Origin: Candidatus Sulfopaludibacter sp. SbA3
GTDB lineage: Bacteria; Acidobacteriota; Terriglobia; 20CM-2-55-15
Assembly (NCBI GenBank): GCA_945861845.1
Contig: CAMAWS010000135.1
Span: 1-7,892, forward strand
Direction: 5' to 3'
Length of the DNA stretch: 7,892 nt
The notes under the pieces are model-generated. The model saw nothing but the letters and a program-made list of their open reading frames with translations, did not search any database and was not told the DNA's origin. Below are positions 6,790 to 7,892 of the stretch, piece by piece (the first letter of the stretch is position 1; every line of letters starts with the position of its first letter). The position numbers were made by a program, and so were the translations under genes.

Positions 6790-7296
6790 TCACAACGTCT
6801 GCTCCCAAGATTTCTGGTGCTGTCTAACGGTTTCGAAATAATCCGTGCCGAGGAGCAAAGCGACGAGAGAACCGCGAAGTGGCGGAGGGTTCATTCCCGT
6901 GTTATGCGGCCCGATCTCCTCGTTGTCGTGAATCGCGAAAACAAAGTCCTGCCAGCCTTGGCGTTCCATTTCACCAAATCGTAAAACCACGCGGGTGGAC
7001 CGCCCGGGTTGGGTTTCATTTACGGCCTTCAGCATGTCGGGCACGAACGGCAGCAAGTACTGTATGCGATTCGAACGAGCCCGAATAGTAATCACGGCAA
7101 GATCGTCGGGAATCTTATGGTCTCGATCAATGCGCTTATCGATGGTAATAAAGACTTCAAAACGACCGGAGATTGTTTTCAGAAGGCGACCGTTCTTCAA
7201 TCCGGCCCAGCCTTCCTGCTGCACTGTTCTCGCTTCGTGACCGATCAATTCAACAGCGAGCTCGCGGGGTAAGCATTCATCGATAAGAATGCGCAC
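6790..7296 (-). CDS. DUF5615 PIN-like protein, probable toxin, with C-terminal extension
   Basis: A 168-residue protein starting at GTG (7294-7296). Residues 1-98 match the DUF5615 PIN-like family: MRILIDECLPRELA, GHEARTV, EGWAGLKNG (28-36), VFITIDKRI (48-56) and AVITIRARSNRI (67-78). D6 and D53 are the likely acidic site residues of the PIN-like fold; nuclease activity is inferred from the fold only. The family usually ends near residue 100-115. Here about 65 further residues follow (from RSTRVVLRFGEM) that I do not recognise; they include GWQDFVFAIHDNEE and PPPLRGSLVALLLGTDYFE. The start overlaps the DUF433 gene by 20 bases, so the pair is coupled. DUF433-DUF5615 pairs are widely predicted toxin-antitoxin modules. 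The stop is 40 bases from an attC-like site. Confidence 0.85.
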   Translation of the reverse strand: MRILIDECLPRELAVELIGHEARTVQQEGWAGLKNGRLLKTISGRFEVFITIDKRIDRDHKIPDDLAVITIRARSNRIQYLLPFVPDMLKAVNETQPGRSTRVVLRFGEMERQGWQDFVFAIHDNEEIGPHNTGMNPPPLRGSLVALLLGTDYFETVRQHQKSWEQTL

Positions 7297-7504
7297 TTGA
7301 CTCTAAAGCCTCGCGAGCAATTTCAAGTGCTGCCACTGCCTGTTCCTTCTTAACGGTCGGAAACGAGTTGAGAAAGTCGTCCAAGCTGTCGCCGGCTTCC
7401 AAGCAGTCGATCAAATTCTGGACTGGAACTCGCGTCCCAACGAAGACGGGTGTGCCGTCGAGGATGTCCGGATCGCTGTGAATGACTTTGGGCTGTCTTG
7501 CCAT
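7277..7504 (-). CDS. DUF433 family antitoxin-like protein
   Basis: A 75-residue protein with the DUF433 signature along most of its length: HSDPDILDGTPVFVGTRVPVQNLIDCLEAG (residues 9-38), then SLDDFLNSFPTVKKEQAVAALE (40-61). The family is thought to have a helix-turn-helix fold and to serve as antitoxin to PIN-like partners, probably also binding its own promoter. The start is ATG at 7502-7504, eight bases after AAGGA. A longer frame from 7528 would start inside the -10 box and is rejected. The stop overlaps the DUF5615 start by 20 bases. It is the first gene after the attC site, 62 bases from the inferred recombination point. Confidence 0.88.
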   Translation of the reverse strand: MARQPKVIHSDPDILDGTPVFVGTRVPVQNLIDCLEAGDSLDDFLNSFPTVKKEQAVAALEIAREALESSAHSYR

Positions 7505-7526
7505 TTGGTTTTTCCTTACGCGCCCC

Positions 7527-7532
7527 ATTATA
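7527..7532 (-). promoter_or_regulatory. Promoter of the DUF433/DUF5615 pair, consensus -10
   Basis: A perfect TATAAT lies on the minus strand 22 bases before the DUF433 ATG, between the attC site and the gene. The ribosome-binding site AAGGA (7513-7517) follows. The -35 at 17 bases (CTGGAG) is weak. The 10-base palindrome GCCCCGGGGC at 7533-7542 touches the -10 and could be the operator for self-regulation. Confidence 0.65.
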
Positions 7533-7542
7533 GCCCCGGGGC
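7533..7542. promoter_or_regulatory. Palindrome next to the -10, possible operator
   Basis: GCCCCGGGGC is a perfect 10-base palindrome located between the weak -35 and the TATAAT. Toxin-antitoxin operons often place an antitoxin-binding palindrome here. Function is inference, and GC-rich palindromes of this length also arise by chance. Confidence 0.35.
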
Positions 7543-7559
7543 AGCCGAACTCCAGGAGC

Positions 7560-7619
7560 GCATAACGTGGCCGCTCAGCCGCGGCGCGAAGCGCCGTTGG
7601 CTGCAGCGGCGTGTTGGAC
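7560..7619 (-). other. Integron attC site (59-base-element type)
   Basis: On the minus strand this 60-base element reads R'' GTCCAAC (7619-7613, a perfect RYYYAAC), then spacer, GCCGCT, an unpaired G (7604), CAGCC, AAC, GGCGC, loop TTC, GCGCC, GC, GGCTG, AGCGGC, spacer, and R' GTTATGC (7566-7560). All inner arms pair perfectly. The single extra base on the 5' arm is at the place where attC sites carry their extrahelical base. Length, box positions and the core AGCC-ACG-CGCTTCGCG-CGCGGCT match, from memory, the attC of aadA cassettes. R' deviates from GTTRRRY at one base (T). It lies 32 bases after the stop of the NmrA-like gene and before the toxin-antitoxin promoter. Confidence 0.88.
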
Positions 7620-7651
7620 GGCCTTTCTTTCTTAGCGGGCCACGTAGAGAC

Positions 7652-7892
7652 TCAACTCCGAGGGATGCTGTCCTTGTTTGCCGTCAGCCACTGCCCGAAG
7701 GTCTGAAGCGCGGGGTTGAGAGCCCTAGAAACTCCGAGATCCCGCGCGCCGCAGAATTCCATCTCGAACTCCGCGTTGTACTGGAACATGTTGCCTAGGT
7801 CCTCGGCGCCGGGGAACCCGAAGCCGCGATAAGCTTCCGCAGTGACAGCATTATAGACCACGTCCTGCCCAAGGGCCTTCGCGAGTTCGGCG
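7652..7892 (-). CDS. NmrA-like NAD(P)-binding family protein, C-terminal part (cut by window edge)
   Basis: The frame enters from the right edge and ends at TGA (7652-7654), giving the last 79 residues. The segment AELAKALGQDVVYNAVTAEAYRG, then GFPGAEDLGNMFQYNAEF and SRALNPALQTFGQWLTANKDSI, matches the C-terminal part of NmrA/HSCARG-type proteins. These are Rossmann-fold relatives of short-chain dehydrogenases that often sense redox state or act on quinones; the NAD(P)-binding N-terminus is outside the window. An internal GTG at 7859-7861 is not a real start because the matching sequence continues upstream of it. The stop is 32 bases before the attC site, so this is probably the gene of the preceding cassette. 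Function beyond the family is unknown. Confidence 0.8.
   Translation of the reverse strand, partial: AELAKALGQDVVYNAVTAEAYRGFGFPGAEDLGNMFQYNAEFEMEFCGARDLGVSRALNPALQTFGQWLTANKDSIPRS

Larger units (their letters stand above)
6686..7565 (-). mobile_element. Inferred integron gene cassette carrying a DUF433/DUF5615 toxin-antitoxin pair
   Basis: Integron integrase cuts attC between the G and TT of the R' box. Applied to the sites at 7560-7619 and 6680-6749, this delimits an 880-base unit on the minus strand. It begins TTATGC and holds a promoter, two overlapping genes and the second attC-like site. Size, gene orientation and the close packing of stop codon and site all fit a cassette, and toxin-antitoxin cassettes with their own promoters are known in sedentary chromosomal integrons. 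The left boundary depends on the weaker attC. No integrase gene is seen. Confidence 0.55.

Noticed and set aside
6822..6907. A possible third attC on the plus strand, with GTCTAAC at 6822-6828 and GTTATGC at 6901-6907
   Set aside because: The end boxes look right, but the arms between them pair poorly, it lies inside the DUF5615 frame and it points the opposite way to the other sites.
7505..7528. ATG at 7528 as start of the DUF433 protein
   Set aside because: That ATG is part of the TATAAT box; the ATG at 7504 has AAGGA at the right distance.
7478..7798. 106-codon plus-strand frame over the attC region
   Set aside because: It runs through the attC palindrome and opposite two recognisable genes; no family resemblance.

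Overview
The window looks like the chromosome of a Gram-negative (diderm) bacterium with moderately high GC. Acidobacteriota or a related soil lineage is my best guess, from the style of the BamA and SurA-like genes, the zinc-type L28 and the GC-rich intergenic palindromes. That placement is an impression, not a computed result.

Left part (1-4572) is mostly envelope biogenesis. Reading leftward are the start of a SurA-like periplasmic chaperone (1-295, cut by the window edge), a large BamA homologue with what I read as seven POTRA domains (384-3086), and ribosomal protein L28 (3191-3379). Diverging rightward is a second parvulin-type chaperone with a lipoprotein-like signal (3538-4572). A BamA barrel-assembly factor is thus flanked by two predicted parvulin-family chaperones.

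Middle (4580-6649): a perfect 29-bp-stem palindrome separates the chaperone from a convergent two-gene operon. That operon encodes a biotin carboxylase and a biotin-carrier protein, overlapping by ATGA. Together they correspond to the alpha chain of an acyl-CoA carboxylase split in two. The carboxyltransferase partner is not in the window.

Right part (about 6680-7892) is the most interesting. A 60-bp element at 7560-7619 has the architecture of an integron attC site on the minus strand: R'' box, paired L boxes with one unpaired base, GC-rich tip with a TTC loop, R' box. A second, degenerate attC-like element lies at 6680-6749. Between them, sized and oriented like a gene cassette, sits a DUF433/DUF5615 toxin-antitoxin-type pair with its own TATAAT promoter. 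Upstream of the good attC is the 3' end of an NmrA-like NAD(P)-binding protein gene. I read this as the distal end of an integron cassette array, or of an attC cluster lacking an integrase, abutting the carboxylase operon. The biotin carboxylase start codon lies only 36 bases past the inferred last recombination point. No integrase gene is visible; it would lie to the right if present.
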